NCBI RefSeq assembly: GCF_029867415.1
Contig: NW_026705147.1
Location: forward strand, 372,001-436,000
Direction: 5' to 3'
Length of the DNA stretch: 64,000 bases
From: Vicia villosa
Taxonomy: Eukaryota > Streptophyta > Magnoliopsida > Fabales > Fabaceae
Program-made: the position numbers and the translations under genes
Notes under the pieces: generated by a model
What the model saw: the letters and a program-made list of their open reading frames with translations, nothing else
Told to the model about the DNA's origin: nothing
Database searches by the model: none
Shown: positions 9,342 to 21,065 of the stretch, in pieces
Numbering within the stretch: the stretch's first letter is position 1
Layout: every line of letters begins with the position of its first letter

Positions 9342-9355
9342 AAAAAGGGGGAGAT
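9342..9355 (+). other. S-b 3' polypurine tract
   Basis: AAAAAGGGGGAGAT immediately before the 3' LTR start TGTTAG; the expected plus-strand primer. Confidence 0.9.
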
Positions 9356-10562
9356 TGTTAGAACAAGATTTGTTCTGATCAATTATCTTAGTTTTGATGA
9401 TAACAATAATATGAATTTTGCTTAAGATAATATGGTACTCTAATCCAATGCAATTTCCTTTTCAGGAAATATATAAAGAGTATGCATAATTCAGCGCTCA
9501 GAAGCTTTGTCTCAAAGGGTTCAGCATGCAACATCAGAACATGGTCTGGCAAGACATCAGAAGATGGCCGAAGCAGAATCAGAACATGGGTCTATAGAAG
9601 CATCAGAAGAACATGAGATCAGAAGCACTGAAGTTCTGATGGTATCACGCTCAGAAGCACTTCAAGGTCAGAAGATCAGAAGATGCTTTGCACCAAGCTG
9701 TTTGACTCTGATGATATTCAAACGTTGTATTCACAAAGCATCAGATCAGAAGGAAGTACAAGTGGCAAGCTACGCTGACTGACAAAAGGAACGTTAAAAG
9801 CTATTATAGGCAACGTCAGTAGACACAGCGTGAACAAGGCTCGAGGTAGTTGACAAAAGCGTATAACATTAAATGCGATGTTGTACGGAACACGCAAAGC
9901 ATTAAATGCACTCAACGGTCATCTTCTCCAACGCCTATAAATATGAAGTTCTGATGAGAAGCAAGGTTAACGATTCTGCACAAAACAACTCATATTAACT
10001 TGCTGAAACTCTGTTCTATTCAAAGCTCAGAATCTTCATCTTCATCAAAGCTCACTACATTGCTGTTGTAATATATTAGTGAGATTAAGCTTAAACGTTA
10101 AGAGAAATATCACAGTTTGTGATTATAGCTTTTAAGAAGCAATTGTAATACTCTTAGAATTGATTACATTAAGTTGTAAGGAACTAGAGTGATCGTGTGG
10201 ATCAGAATACTCTAGGAAGTCTTAGAGGTTATCTAAGCAGGTTGTAACTAGAGTGATCGTGTGGATCAGAATACTCTAGAAAGTCTTAGAGGGTATCTAA
10301 GCAGTTGTTCCTGGAGTGATCAGTGTGTGATCAGAAGACTCTGGAAGACTTAGTTGCTGACTAAGTGGAGAACCATTGTAATCCGTGCGATTAGTGGATT
10401 AAATCCTCAGTTGAGGTAAATCATCTCTGCGGGGGTGGACTGGAGTAGTTTAGTTAACAACGAACCAGGATAAAAATAACTGTGCAATTTATTTTTATCT
10501 GTCAAGTTTTTAAAGCTACACTTATTCAAACCCCCCCTTTCTAAGTGTTTTTCTATCCTTCA
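9356..10562 (+). repeat. S-b 3' LTR
   Basis: 1207 bp, the same length as the 5' LTR with three substitutions seen. It is followed by the GAATA duplication at 10563-10567. The 91-codon open frame at 9507-9782 (and its twin at 1866-2141) covers the TCAGAA cluster and is a low-complexity by-product. Confidence 0.95.
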
Positions 10563-10567
10563 GAATA

Positions 10568-12444
10568 GATTCTAACCTGGCCACTGGTGCAAAGGTTTCT
10601 GTATAGTCTATACCTTCTTGCTGACTATAACCCTGAGCAACCAGTCTAGCTTTGTTTCTTACAACTTCTCCCTTTTCGCTTAGCTTGTTTCTGAAGACCC
10701 ACTTTGTACCAATAATGTTAAATCCCTTTCGTCAAGAAACAAGATCCCATACATAATTCCTTGTAAACTGATTTAGTTCTTCTTGCATGGCAATTATCCA
10801 GTCTGCATCTTCTAGATCTTGATCAACAGAAGTTGGCTCGATCAAAGAAACAAGACCTAATTGACATTCTGCATTGTTCATAAGGAATGCTCTTGTTCTG
10901 ATAGGATCATCCTTCTTTCCAAGAATGACATCTTCTGAGTGAGTAGATGTGAGTCTAGAAGATCTTCTGACTGTTGGCTCTTCAGAAATTCTGAGATTCT
11001 CTAAAGATGCAGCAACTTGATCTTCTGATCCTTTGCTTCTGAGATCTTCAGCTTCTGATACTTTGCTTCTTGGTTCTTCAGTTTCTGATATATCAATATT
11101 TAAATCTGCAAAATTCTCAAACTGCTTTGGCTTTTCAAGACCAAGCTTATTATCAAATCTGATATTGATTGATTCTTCAACAACCAATGTTTCAGTATTG
11201 TATACTCTGTAGCCTTTAGAGCGTTCAGAATATCCAAGAAGGAAACACTTTTGTGCCTTAGAATCAAACTTACCAAGATGATATTTAGTATTCAGAATGA
11301 AACAAACACATCCAAAAGGATGAAAATATGAAATGTTGGGCTTTCTGTTCTTCCACAATTCATAAGGAGTCTTATTAAGAATAGGTCTTATAGAGATTCT
11401 ATTATGAATATAACATGCAGTGTTTATTGCTTTTGCCCAGAAATGCTTAGCCATATTGGTTTCATTGATCATGGTTCTGGCCATTTCTTGTAGAGTCCTA
11501 TTCTTTCGCTCTACAACTCCATTTTGCTATGGAGTTCTTGGGCAAGAGAAATCATGGGCAATACCATTTTCTTTGAAGAACTCCTCAAAGAATCTGTTCT
11601 CAAATTCGCCACCATGATCACTTACGGCCTTTATGATTTTGCACTCCTTCTCAGATTGAATCTGAGTGCAGAATTTAAAGAACACTGAATGAGACTCATC
11701 CTTGTGTTTTAAGAACTTTACCCATGTCCAGCGACTATAGTCATCTACGATGACTAATCCATATTTCTTCCCTCTGACAGATGCTGTTTTGACTGGGCCA
11801 AACAGATCAATGTGTAAAAGTTCTAGCGGCCTAGAGGAAGAAACAACATTCTTAGATCTGAATGCAGGTTTGGAGAACTTGCCTTTCTGACATGCTTCGC
11901 AAAGAGCATCTGATTTATATTTCAGATTTGGGAGCCCTCTGACCAGATTTAGTTTGTTAATCTGAGAAATCTTTCTCAAACTAGCATGGCCTAATCTTAT
12001 GTGTCAGACCCATTGCTCTTCGCTAACAGACATAAGACAAGTTACCTTCTGCCTCTTAAGATCAGAAAGATCAATCTTATAAATGTTGTTCTTTCTCTTG
12101 CCTGTAAATAGGATTGAGCCATCCTTCTGACTTATAGCCTTGCAAGACTTTTGATTGAAGATTATGTCATAACCATTGTCACTTAATTGACTTATGGACA
12201 ACAAGTTATGAGCTAATCCATCTACCAGAAGAACATTAGTTATAGAAGGAGAGTTACCAGTACTTATGGTTATTGAGCCAATTATCTTGCCCTTCTGATC
12301 TCCTCCAAACTTAACTTCTCCAGCAGATTTAAGCACCAGGTCTTGGAACATAGACCTTCTTCCCGTCATGTGTCGCGAGCACCCAGAGTCCAGGTACCAT
12401 GACATGCTTTGCTTTTTCTTCTTTGCTGCCAAGGATATCTGCAA
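10568..12444 (-). pseudogene. pol: S-a pol: protease, integrase and N-terminal RT, broken by stops
   Basis: Minus-strand Ty1-copia pol. The protease site DSG (in YLDSGCSRHMTG), the start of the GAG-pre-integrase HHCC region, the integrase catalytic segments and the IN-RT linker are all recognisable. Against S-c there are three stops. One at about 12001-12006 replaces a Trp codon with TGA. One near 11525 replaces a Gln codon with TAG in the PQQNG motif beside the integrase Glu. One is a TGA near 10731 after the WDLV motif. The integrase Asp segment also reads AVSDHGGEF rather than VRSDHGGEF. The frame continues across the S-b insertion at 1709. As in S-c, it starts in the +1 frame relative to gag and has no ATG before the protease motif. 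It is non-functional as it stands. Confidence 0.9.
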
Positions 12445-14248
12445 CAGAAATTATCTTCTCCTTAGGAACCCACAACTTCTTGGGTCCTTTCTTGTTAGTT
12501 TTCCTCAAGTTCTGATTGAACTTGGGTTTAGCATGATAAATAACAGGAGGTACAACATGATATTCCTTAGGTTTAGCAGCATGATATTTTATAGGTTGTG
12601 TCACATGCTTCTTAGTGTGTGTAACATGAAAACTTTTGGCATGTGAGGTGAGCCAAATATCATGGGAGTGGCCATACTTGAACTGATCATACAATGGCTT
12701 GTATGTGATTTTCATATCATCAACAGGTTCAAGTTTGTATGGGGTATCACTCTCATAACCAACGCCAACTCTCTTGTTTCCAGAAACAGCATATATCATA
12801 TAAGCAAGATGACTTCTGCCAATACTTCTAGATAAGAACTTTCTAAAGCTCAAGTCATATTCTTTTAGAATATGGTTCAGACTAGGAATGGACTTTTCTG
12901 AGTCAGAAGGAGATCCAATATCTTTGGATAATTTTAAAACTTTTTCCTTCAATTCAGAATTTTCCATTTCCAGCTTCTTAGTTTCAGAATCAAATATCTT
13001 TTTCAGCTTTTTGTATTTGATACTAAGATGAGCCTTGAGTTCCAGAAGTTCTGTTAAACTGGAAACTAACTCTTCTCTAGATAGTTCAGAAAATACCTCT
13101 TCAGAATCTGATTCTGATGTAGATTCTGATCCATCATCAACTGTGGCCATCAGTGCAATGTTTGCCTGCTCGCCTTCAGAGTCTGATTCTGATGAATCTG
13201 AATCATCCCAAGTAGCCATAAGACCTTTCTTCTTATGAAACTTCTTCTTGGGCTTCTCCTTCTGAAGCTTTGGACACTCACTCTTGTAGTGACCTGGCTC
13301 ATTGCACTCGAAGCAAGTGACCTTCTTCTTGTCATATCTTCTGCTTCTAGAAGATTCTCTTTTTTCAAGCTTCTTAGAACTTTTGAAGTTCTTGAACTTC
13401 CTGTGCTTGCTCTTCCAGAGTTGGTTTACCCTTCTGGAGATCATGGACAGTTCATCTTCTTCTTTTGATTCTGATTCTTCAGAATCTTCTTCTTCAGCCT
13501 GAAAAGCGTTAGTGCATTTTTTATAATTAGATTTTAATGTAATAGACTTACCTTTCTTCTGAGGTTCATTAGCATCCAGCTCTGTTTCATGAATCCTCAG
13601 GGCACTGATCAGCTCTTCCAAAGAGACTTCATTCAGATCCTTTGCTATCTTGAATGCAGTCACCATTGGGCCCCATCTTCTAGGCAAGCTTCTGATGATC
13701 TTCTTGACATGATCAGCTTTAGTATATCCCTTGTCAAGAACTCTTAATCCAGCAGTTAACGTTTGAAATCTTGAGAACATTTTCTCAATGTTTTCATCAT
13801 CCTCCATCTTGAAGGCTTCATATTTCTGGATCAAGGCAAGAGCTTTGGTCTCCTTGACTTGGGCATTTCTTTCATGAGTCATTTTCAATGATTCATATAT
13901 GTCATAGGCAGTTTCCCTGTTAGATATTTTCTCATATTCAGCATGAGAGATAGCATTCAGCAAAACAGTCCTACACTTGTGATGATTTTTGAATTCTTTC
14001 TTTTGATCATCACTCATTTCTTGTCTTGTCAGCTTAACTCCTCTAGCTTTCACTGGATGTTTGTAACCATCCACCAGAAGATCCCATAAGTCACCATCTA
14101 AACCAAGAAAGTAACTTTCAAGTTTATCTTTCCAATATTCAAAGTTTTCACCATCGATTACTGGTGGTCTAGTGTAACCATTGTTACCATTTCCATTGTG
14201 TTGCTCAGCAGAGCCAGATGTAGATGTAGGTGGTGGAGTTTCAACCAT
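12329..14248 (-). CDS. gag: S-a Gag polyprotein, intact (639 aa)
   Basis: Same architecture as the S-b and S-c Gag proteins: N-terminal copia gag domain, CCHC knuckle CFECNEPGHYKSEC, basic KKKFHKKKG, acidic Ser/Glu-rich segment, coiled coil, and a His-rich tail. The start ATG at 14248 is followed by a Thr/Pro-rich N-terminus slightly different from the other copies. The frame is open over its whole length although pol in the same element has several stops; this may be chance or later loss of constraint on pol. Its last 116 codable bases overlap the pol frame (+1). The leader upstream is cut by G-a at 14304, so the gene is now about 13 kb away from its LTR. Confidence 0.93.
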   Translation of the reverse strand: MVETPPPTSTSGSAEQHNGNGNNGYTRPPVIDGENFEYWKDKLESYFLGLDGDLWDLLVDGYKHPVKARGVKLTRQEMSDDQKKEFKNHHKCRTVLLNAISHAEYEKISNRETAYDIYESLKMTHERNAQVKETKALALIQKYEAFKMEDDENIEKMFSRFQTLTAGLRVLDKGYTKADHVKKIIRSLPRRWGPMVTAFKIAKDLNEVSLEELISALRIHETELDANEPQKKGKSITLKSNYKKCTNAFQAEEEDSEESESKEEDELSMISRRVNQLWKSKHRKFKNFKSSKKLEKRESSRSRRYDKKKVTCFECNEPGHYKSECPKLQKEKPKKKFHKKKGLMATWDDSDSSESDSEGEQANIALMATVDDGSESTSESDSEEVFSELSREELVSSLTELLELKAHLSIKYKKLKKIFDSETKKLEMENSELKEKVLKLSKDIGSPSDSEKSIPSLNHILKEYDLSFRKFLSRSIGRSHLAYMIYAVSGNKRVGVGYESDTPYKLEPVDDMKITYKPLYDQFKYGHSHDIWLTSHAKSFHVTHTKKHVTQPIKYHAAKPKEYHVVPPVIYHAKPKFNQNLRKTNKKGPKKLWVPKEKIISVADILGSKEEKAKHVMVPGLWVLATHDGKKVYVPRPGA

Positions 14249-14303
14249 CTTGACTTAGCGTTTTTCTCTTCCTGAATCTTTTCTAAACACGGTTAAGTGC
14301 TTG
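14249..14303 (-). other. S-a leader, left half, and G-a target site
   Basis: Short untranslated leader before gag, ending in the target duplication GCTTG (14299-14303). The other half resumes at 27144-27177 after G-a. In S-c the uninterrupted leader reads across this point (57010-57035). Confidence 0.85.
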
Positions 14304-17300
14304 TGTAATACGGTGAACTGACTTTTAATCGAAATGTCGCGGTTAAGCAAGAGTCGCCACCGGCTTTTATTTTATCCAAATTAAATCAGAAAGGCTAAAA
14401 GACTAGGAAAAACCTTTTAAATAAAAACTGAGTTCGGGGGGTAATTATGCAAAGGGAAGGTGTAAGGCACCCTTTGCATCCATGGTTTTCCATGGGCTCT
14501 TAATTGCTTTGCTCTTTTTTGTTTCAGAAATGTAGAAGAAAAAGAATAGGGACTTTAGCTCGTAAATGAGCGTAGCCCTTTTGAAGGTTTATGAGAAAGA
14601 ATATGAAAAAAACAGTTTTAGCCAGAGCAAGGCAATTAAAGCAATTACCTTAAACTTAGATGATAGGTCTCTTTTAGCCTTTCAGGGTGAAAGGGTCTAT
14701 CCTTGCCATAAGAGGGCAGGAAGCCTTTCATTTGGAGGTTAAAGGGTCGTCGAAGCATCCTTTGCCATAAGACTGTCCCATGCCATAGAAGGGCAGGTAG
14801 TCTAAGGTAAGGATCAGAATAAGCCTTATTCGTAGGCAACCAGAGGATACCTCAGCCTTTTTCCGTAGGCAACTTCCGAGGGTCGAGGTCATATTTGTGT
14901 ATCGAAGGCAGCATCATTTAGGGTCGTATGACCTTTATATATCGAGGCAGCATGGCTGAGGTATCCTCGTATTCGAGGGACATGGCTTATTCTGCAAAAC
15001 AAACACAAAGGCAACAGGCAACAGGCAACAAGGCAACAGAGAGGTTACCCCAAAAGGGTGCGTGTGTGCAACAATCACGTGGTTCAATTCAGTTATTTAT
15101 CTTATAATTAATGACTCTAATCCAGTTTAAATTTGCACTCCCTAAATTACTAACCACGCAGTATATAAACAATTTATGGGAAGGGGAAAATGAAACCATC
15201 GGAGGAGAGGGGAATTGTAACCAGCGGGATAAAAACATTAAAAAAATAAAGTAAATCAGGGTTTAGGGTTACCGATACTCGTAGCTTTGACATTTGACAA
15301 ACCCTGAAAAGGAAAAAAAGAAGAATAGGCAGAAAACAAAGAGTGAGTGCATTATCGGTTCGAAGGCGAACTTTGTTAACCCTAAAAATAAAAGAATAAA
15401 GAAATTAAAAGTAAATAAAGAAAGAACACTTAGCTTGGCATTTGCTCTGACAGGGTTGGTGGGCAAAGGTTTGCCAGAAGCATTGACTCTGACCATCTGA
15501 GAATTGACAGAAGAAAATAACAAGGCGTGAGTGTACAGACAGTTCATTGATATTTAAGAATAAACCCTAATTTTAAAATAGGGAAAATAAACAAAAGAAT
15601 AAAAGGAAAAAAAATAATATTGCGTATATAAATAAATAAATAACGAGAGTTGAATCGGGACTTAGCTTTTAGTCTTGATCGGGCGCGTTGTCGGAAGGAA
15701 CCCTGTTGATAACCCTGAAAAGGCATAAATGAAAACATTAAGTGTAGGGCGTGATCTCCATAAACCCTGATTAGGGTACGAATTTAAATAAGAAAATGCA
15801 AACGATTTAATTAATTATTGGTCTTGCGACCTAATTAATTTAATCGGTATAAGAAAATTAAATCGAGAGTAAAAATAATTTTTATGAAATCTTTGGAATT
15901 TAAAATACAATAAATATGACTTTTTGAATAAAATAGAAGTAATTAAATATAATTATGTGAAAAATAAATAAGTATATAAATAGTAAGACAACTAAACAAA
16001 TATAAATATATAAAAAAAATTTGTCATAATAATATATACATATCTAGTTTATTATTAAAAAAAAGAATTTAAATTAATATAGAATTAGAATAAAAATAAA
16101 AGGGCTGCATAATTAAAATTAAAAAAAATTCTAAAAACCTTAACTTTTAATCCAGTGTAGCGAGCTCCTGAAGGACCACGGTGCAACTGCATGCTTACAG
16201 GCGTTGGATGAGCATCAAACGGGATCGGACGGCTGTTTGAACAAGGCGCATACGCGTGTTTGCAGATGCGAAGTACCGGATCCCACTGTCTCTTCTTTCC
16301 ACGCGCGCGCCCTTTTTTGTTTGAATCAACCAATAGGACGTTGACACGTCCTTGTCTTCTTCCTTGAGAAGTTGCAGAAGATGCTTTTACACCGCGTTTA
16401 GTTGAAGCGCTGTAAAAGCCCACTTGTTTTACACCTGTAGAAAACAACGAACAGCACAAAACAAAGCAAAAATATGGCGCACATGCACCATTGTGATCGT
16501 CCAGTCTCCACGATCTCAACCATGGCCTTATTAAACCCTAATTTTGCGTGTGGATGAAACCCCTAATTCGAAGTCGGAACCCTAACCATGGCAATATGAT
16601 CATAACAGCACAATAACGCACCAAATTTTCTAGAAACGATAAATACAATGTTCTAAACACAAATATGCAATTAGGTTATGATATAGATGCGTGAATTTAT
16701 GCGATCGAAGAAAATTAGAATCGGACAAAGAATGACTCACAGTGCTTTGTTCTTGATGCTTCAATGCTTGAAAACGATTGGAATTCACTCAATGATGATC
16801 CAGGAATGTGTATGGATCGATCAAATGCCCTGAATCGTCCTCTAATGCAAAATTCGAGTTTGGGATTTTGATGAACTTTGAAGCTCGGGTTTGTTCTTTT
16901 GGAGGCAGGATTTCTTGAACCCTAGCATCTGGCTTTGATCAGGTACTTATAGGGAGGAGATTAGGTCAACAAAATTGAATAAAATCTTGTTGAATCTTGT
17001 TATGCAAGGTTTGGAAGATTTGATTGGAAATATAATTTTGAAAGTTTCCAATTATGGCCAATATTGATTCAATCTTTTCCCAATTACTTATGCACGAAAT
17101 TGGATTGATTTTGGAGAATATTTGCTGATCAAAATAGGTCCAAACCATATTTTTTATAAAATATTGGATTTTCTCCTAATTTACATGATTTTAATTCTTT
17201 TTAATTAGAATAAAAAATCATAATAAATTAAATAAACCAAATAAATTCGTGGGAATTGGTTCTTAGACTTTGGGTGACTTGTGGATCAAGATTGAATCAA

Positions 17301-18124
17301 AATATCTTGGGCCCATTTGCAAAAAATTCCAAGTTTCTTCACATTTTTCTCTCCAAAATAACCCAACTTTGTCAAGGCCTATCTCTCTCAATTTTTTAGG
17401 TATGGAAGTGTTCTAGGACTTTTTAGAAACCTTAGAGAGTCCTCTAACCAGTGCCCTTGGTCTCATATCAAAATCCTTTTCCATTCTCATTTTATGTCCT
17501 TTTGAAAAAAATGTCTTTTTGTTGACTTTTGAAAAGGACCTATAATGTTTTAGTCCATATCTCTCAAATGAAGCATTTTTGGACTTGGCATGTGAGAGTC
17601 AATTTTGTAGAGAATCAAATTTCCTTCAAAATGAGCTTTGGATGGGAAATTTCTGATGTTCCATGTGAGAGTTATGGCTGGTCAAAGTTCAGTTGACTTT
17701 TCCTATACAAAACCCTAATTTAGAAACTTTTTGAATTGTTGATTTTTGACCTTTCCTTGATGAACCATGATCAATTCTTGATCAAATGGTGAATGATACT
17801 TCAATATGAGGATCTTGACAAAAAATCAGGAGTTTTGACTTTGTTTTGACCACAGTTGACTTTTTAGGTCAACCAGTCGATTGTTGACTTTCTGAGCTTT
17901 TGGATGACCAGAACTTTGAGATAGGACTTGATACTTGTCATGGAGATGATGTGAGATATATTGAGCCATATGATATGCCTTGGAGCCATTGATTCACTGA
18001 TTCCCTTTTGAATTAACCAAACCCTAGTTCAGAGCCTTTGTATAGGAGAAAGCGTCTGGGAGCTTTGTGTATTGATTTGAATTTGTGTAAGAGAAATTGT
18101 GTGGGCAAATTTTGGGGTATGACA
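14304..18124 (-). repeat. G-a 3' LTR
   Basis: On the minus strand it starts TGTCATACCCCAAAATTTGC and ends CACCGTATTACA. A TATA-like CCTATAAGTA lies at 16944-16953 (minus). Many AT-rich stretches and short frames (for example 15269-15547 and 16085-16519) lie inside it. The same frames recur in the other LTR because the LTRs are near-identical, which is not evidence for genes. Confidence 0.93.
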
Positions 18125-18139
18125 GCTGCCCCTGTTCAA
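18125..18139 (-). other. G-a polypurine tract
   Basis: Minus-strand TTGAACAGGGGCAGC ends exactly at the LTR start TGTCATACC. Comparable tracts: G-b (38125-38140, minus) and G-c (59739-59750, plus). Confidence 0.85.
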
Positions 18140-18370
18140 TTATCTTAAACCTGAAGATGTAGAGTGGTTTGTATGCCAGTCGGTATCTGAAGGTGGAAGA
18201 TGATTGAACACTAGAATACCAAGAAATTTGCCCTAGCTGAGTTAGGGACTTTTGTCGGAGATGGGCTTAAAGATGCCATCCAGGCCTCAAGAAAAGTTTT
18301 ATTGGAGATGGGCTTAAAGATGCCATCCAGGTGTTTGGAGGAGATGTATGATTGAGATGGGCTTTAAGAT

Positions 18371-18965
18371 GCCATCTGACTTGATATACTTGAGAGTCAG
18401 AATGTGTCGTACGTTAGACTGTTTCTAGTTTGCATCCGCAGATGTCTGGAAAAACCGTGCGTTAGGCTGAAGATAAATCGTGTGTTAGATTAATCTTGAT
18501 TGCATCCTCAGATGTCTGGAAAACCGTGCGTTAGGTCGGAGAATAAACCGTGTGTCAGACTATTCTCAATTGCATCCTCAGATGTCTGGAAAACCGTGCG
18601 TTAGGTCGGAGAATAAATCGTGCGTCAGACTATTCTCAATTGCATCCTCGGATGTCTGGAAAACCGTGCGTTAGGTTGATGGATAAGTCGTGCGTTAGAC
18701 TACCCAATTTGCATCCGTAGATGTCTGGAAAACCGTGCGTTAGGTTGATGGATAAATCATGCGTTAGACTACCCAATTTGCATCCGTAGATGTCTGGAAG
18801 ACCGTGCGTTAGGTCGAAGAATAAATCGTGCGTTAGACTATTCTCAATTGCATCCTCAGATGTCTGGAAAACCGTGCGCTAGGTGGATGGATAAGTCGTG
18901 CGTTAGACTAATCTGGTTTGCATCCGCAGATGTCTGGAGTGCCGTGCGTTAGGCTTTGAATAAGA
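18371..18965 (-). repeat. ~70-bp tandem array (about 8 copies) in the G-a 3' untranslated region
   Basis: GATGTCTGGA recurs at 18441, 18511, 18581, 18651, 18720, 18789, 18859 and 18929, a period of 69-70 bp. Each unit holds two diverged halves around CCGTGCGTTAG and TCGTGCGTTAGAC. It lies 250 bp from the 3' LTR. Confidence 0.9.
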
Positions 18966-20159
18966 TTCGAATCTTTGTAATGTACCTGTCAGATAATATT
19001 CACTTGGTAACAATGTCAGTTTTATGCAATGTAATGAATGAGATGGAAAAATAAATGGGACGCTTTGTATGTTATGTATGAATTATAACCGCTTGCAATG
19101 TATGATGTATGACTGATGTTGTTCTGAGAAACTAAATCTTTGTATCATTGTGATTTTGTTGTCTGATCTTGTTTTGAAGATGCTCAGCTGGGGATTTATG
19201 ATTTCTGCTTGGGGATGAGAGTAATTTGAATGATTGATCTTGATATACCCTGATTGGGGATGAGAGATGTCGGAGAAAAGCAAGGTGTCGGGGAACCGGC
19301 AATGTTGAATATGTAAACTCTGTTGGGGAGATATGTCTTTGTTGGACGAGTATGTTTGAAGATATCTTCTTGAGGATTGCTCTGTGGGGATATGATCCTG
19401 TGAAATCGGAGTTGTGGGAAAGCATGGATGCCTTGAACATTGCCCCCGGCATTATAGTAATTGGATTTGATTAGGACACACCGCCGAGTATTGATCAAGA
19501 TGTCAAACTGGACTTTCATAGATTTGCCCCTGCTAGTAGGAACTTGAAGAGATTCACCTCGCGAGGACTTTATGAAGTGTATATCGTAGGTGACATGCCC
19601 CTAGTACTCATAGGCTCAGGACAATGTCCCATGTTGACTGGGAAGCAGCTTCAGATCTACTTGGATGCATGCCTTTGGTTGATTGGGAGGTAGCCTCAGA
19701 CACATTTGAACGCATGCCCCTGACTGTTCGACGCTCCTGAGAGATTCTCTGAATCTTGACTTGATTGCCCCAGATTAATCGGGAAATAGTTTGGAACCCC
19801 CTTGGGATATACGCCTCTGATTGTTTGGCATTTGAAAGATTCTTGGGATCTTGACTTGATTGCCCCAGATTGATTGGGCACAGCATGCCATGCCCCTTGT
19901 ATACGTAGAGACATTGCTTCTCGGAATAATCTTGTCTGTCGGGATAACTTTCAGTCATTAGTTGTACCCTGTGCAAGTTCTTTCTAATGTTAACATTTGA
20001 AATTATGTAGCAGAATATGTTTAATAATGAATTCATGAGATGCAATGCATACGTTTGTCTTGATTTTTGTTAAAAAACATACATTAAAACAGGAGATGTA
20101 AAAGCGTGATGTTTATAAAAACGTGATATTTGTAAAAATGTGATGTTTGTAAAAAACTT

Positions 20160-21065
20160 GATATCAACTCAGCATTTGTAGTAAGCCTTAAGGAGTCAGG
20201 ATACCCTTTTGGTGACAGTACGCTTTCGAACTAACCATGCTTCAATTAGGACTTTCAAGGGTTGTAACGTGGCTTGGTTCACGGTTTAAGAAACAACGGA
20301 TGAAGGCTCAAAATTTGATTGTACCCACCCCTCTTCGTGATGATCTTCAGTCCTAAGCTCAGTTAATCTGACTTATGCATTCAGGTTCCAAGAGACTTTT
20401 GGATTTGCACCTTCGATAATGATGATATTTCGCAAGCAAAGAGAACTTTTGAGATGGCAATCACTTCTTCCTTTTGGTAGTCACAGCATTGTGTTGCTCA
20501 GGAATTTATTGACTTCTTTTTTTCATCTTTTTGATATCCCTAACTTTTGCCTGAACTGTCTCTTTTGAGCTTACAGTCAGCGGGATACCTTGATTTTTGC
20601 CTAAGTCATCTTCTTGATTTTTGACTTAGCTGGCTTTTCTTTGTATATATGTTTTGTCATCATTTTTTTCTTTTTGAAAGATATTGACTGCCTTGCTTAA
20701 TGATTGATGAACCATCATTGGCTTTTGATTGACATCTCCAACATTTCTTTGATGTGTGCGGATGAACACTTGTGATTGAAACCTTTGTTGAAAGGTGCGC
20801 AGAATGATTCTCTTGAAATTGAATGCATGGCCAAATTAACTGAGAACTACCCTGCCCCAGGTTAGAAATGTGGTTTTTCGTACAAAAAGAAAACTTCTAC
20901 TCCTTAGGCTCAAAGGGGTTGACGAGGGATTATCATCCTTATATCTCCACTGTTTAGGAATTGAAACAATGCCTGTACATCGTCAGCATAGTCTGCTCAA
21001 AAGCATACTGTATGAGGTTGCGGTATCGTTTTCGTCATCCTCCCTCAAAAGGTATACAACTTTAG
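20160..21065 (-). other. Noncoding core shared by G-a, G-b and G-c
   Basis: Blocks found in the same order in G-b (about 40965-41790, minus) and G-c (about 31190-31990, plus). They include CAATTAGGACTTTCAAGGGT, CCCTAACTTTTGCCT with TCAGCGGGAT, ACCCTGCCCCAGGTTA, and CAATGCCTGTACATC. No common open reading frame is apparent. Confidence 0.65.

Larger units (their letters stand above)
1715..10562 (+). mobile_element. S-b: SIRE-like element with gag and env-like gene but almost no pol
   Basis: Complete 8848-bp insertion. The LTRs are 1715-2921 and 9356-10562, both 1207 bp. The primer site is at 2924-2935, gag at 3008-4927, the env-like gene at 5741-8200 and the polypurine tract at 9342-9355. The 5-bp target duplication GAATA lies at 1710-1714 and 10563-10567, inside the pol of S-a. 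I saw only three substitutions between the LTRs (1927/9568, 2174/9815, 2240/9881), so it is young. Protease, integrase, reverse transcriptase and RNase H are deleted, leaving an integrase-RT linker remnant, so it is non-autonomous and could move only with enzymes supplied by another element. Confidence 0.95.

Noticed and set aside
9081..9425. 114-codon frame, also at 50202-50546 on the other strand
   Set aside because: It crosses the polypurine tract and LTR boundary, which a real gene of the element would not do; the similarity follows from family relatedness.
16085..16519. 144-codon frame in the G-a LTR, repeated at 25104-25538
   Set aside because: LTR-internal, without recognisable domain, and covering low-complexity sequence; the second copy is the other LTR.
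15100..16600. Telomere-like AAACCCTAA words scattered in the G-a LTR
   Set aside because: Single dispersed copies only, with no tandem array; not a telomere or interstitial telomeric block.
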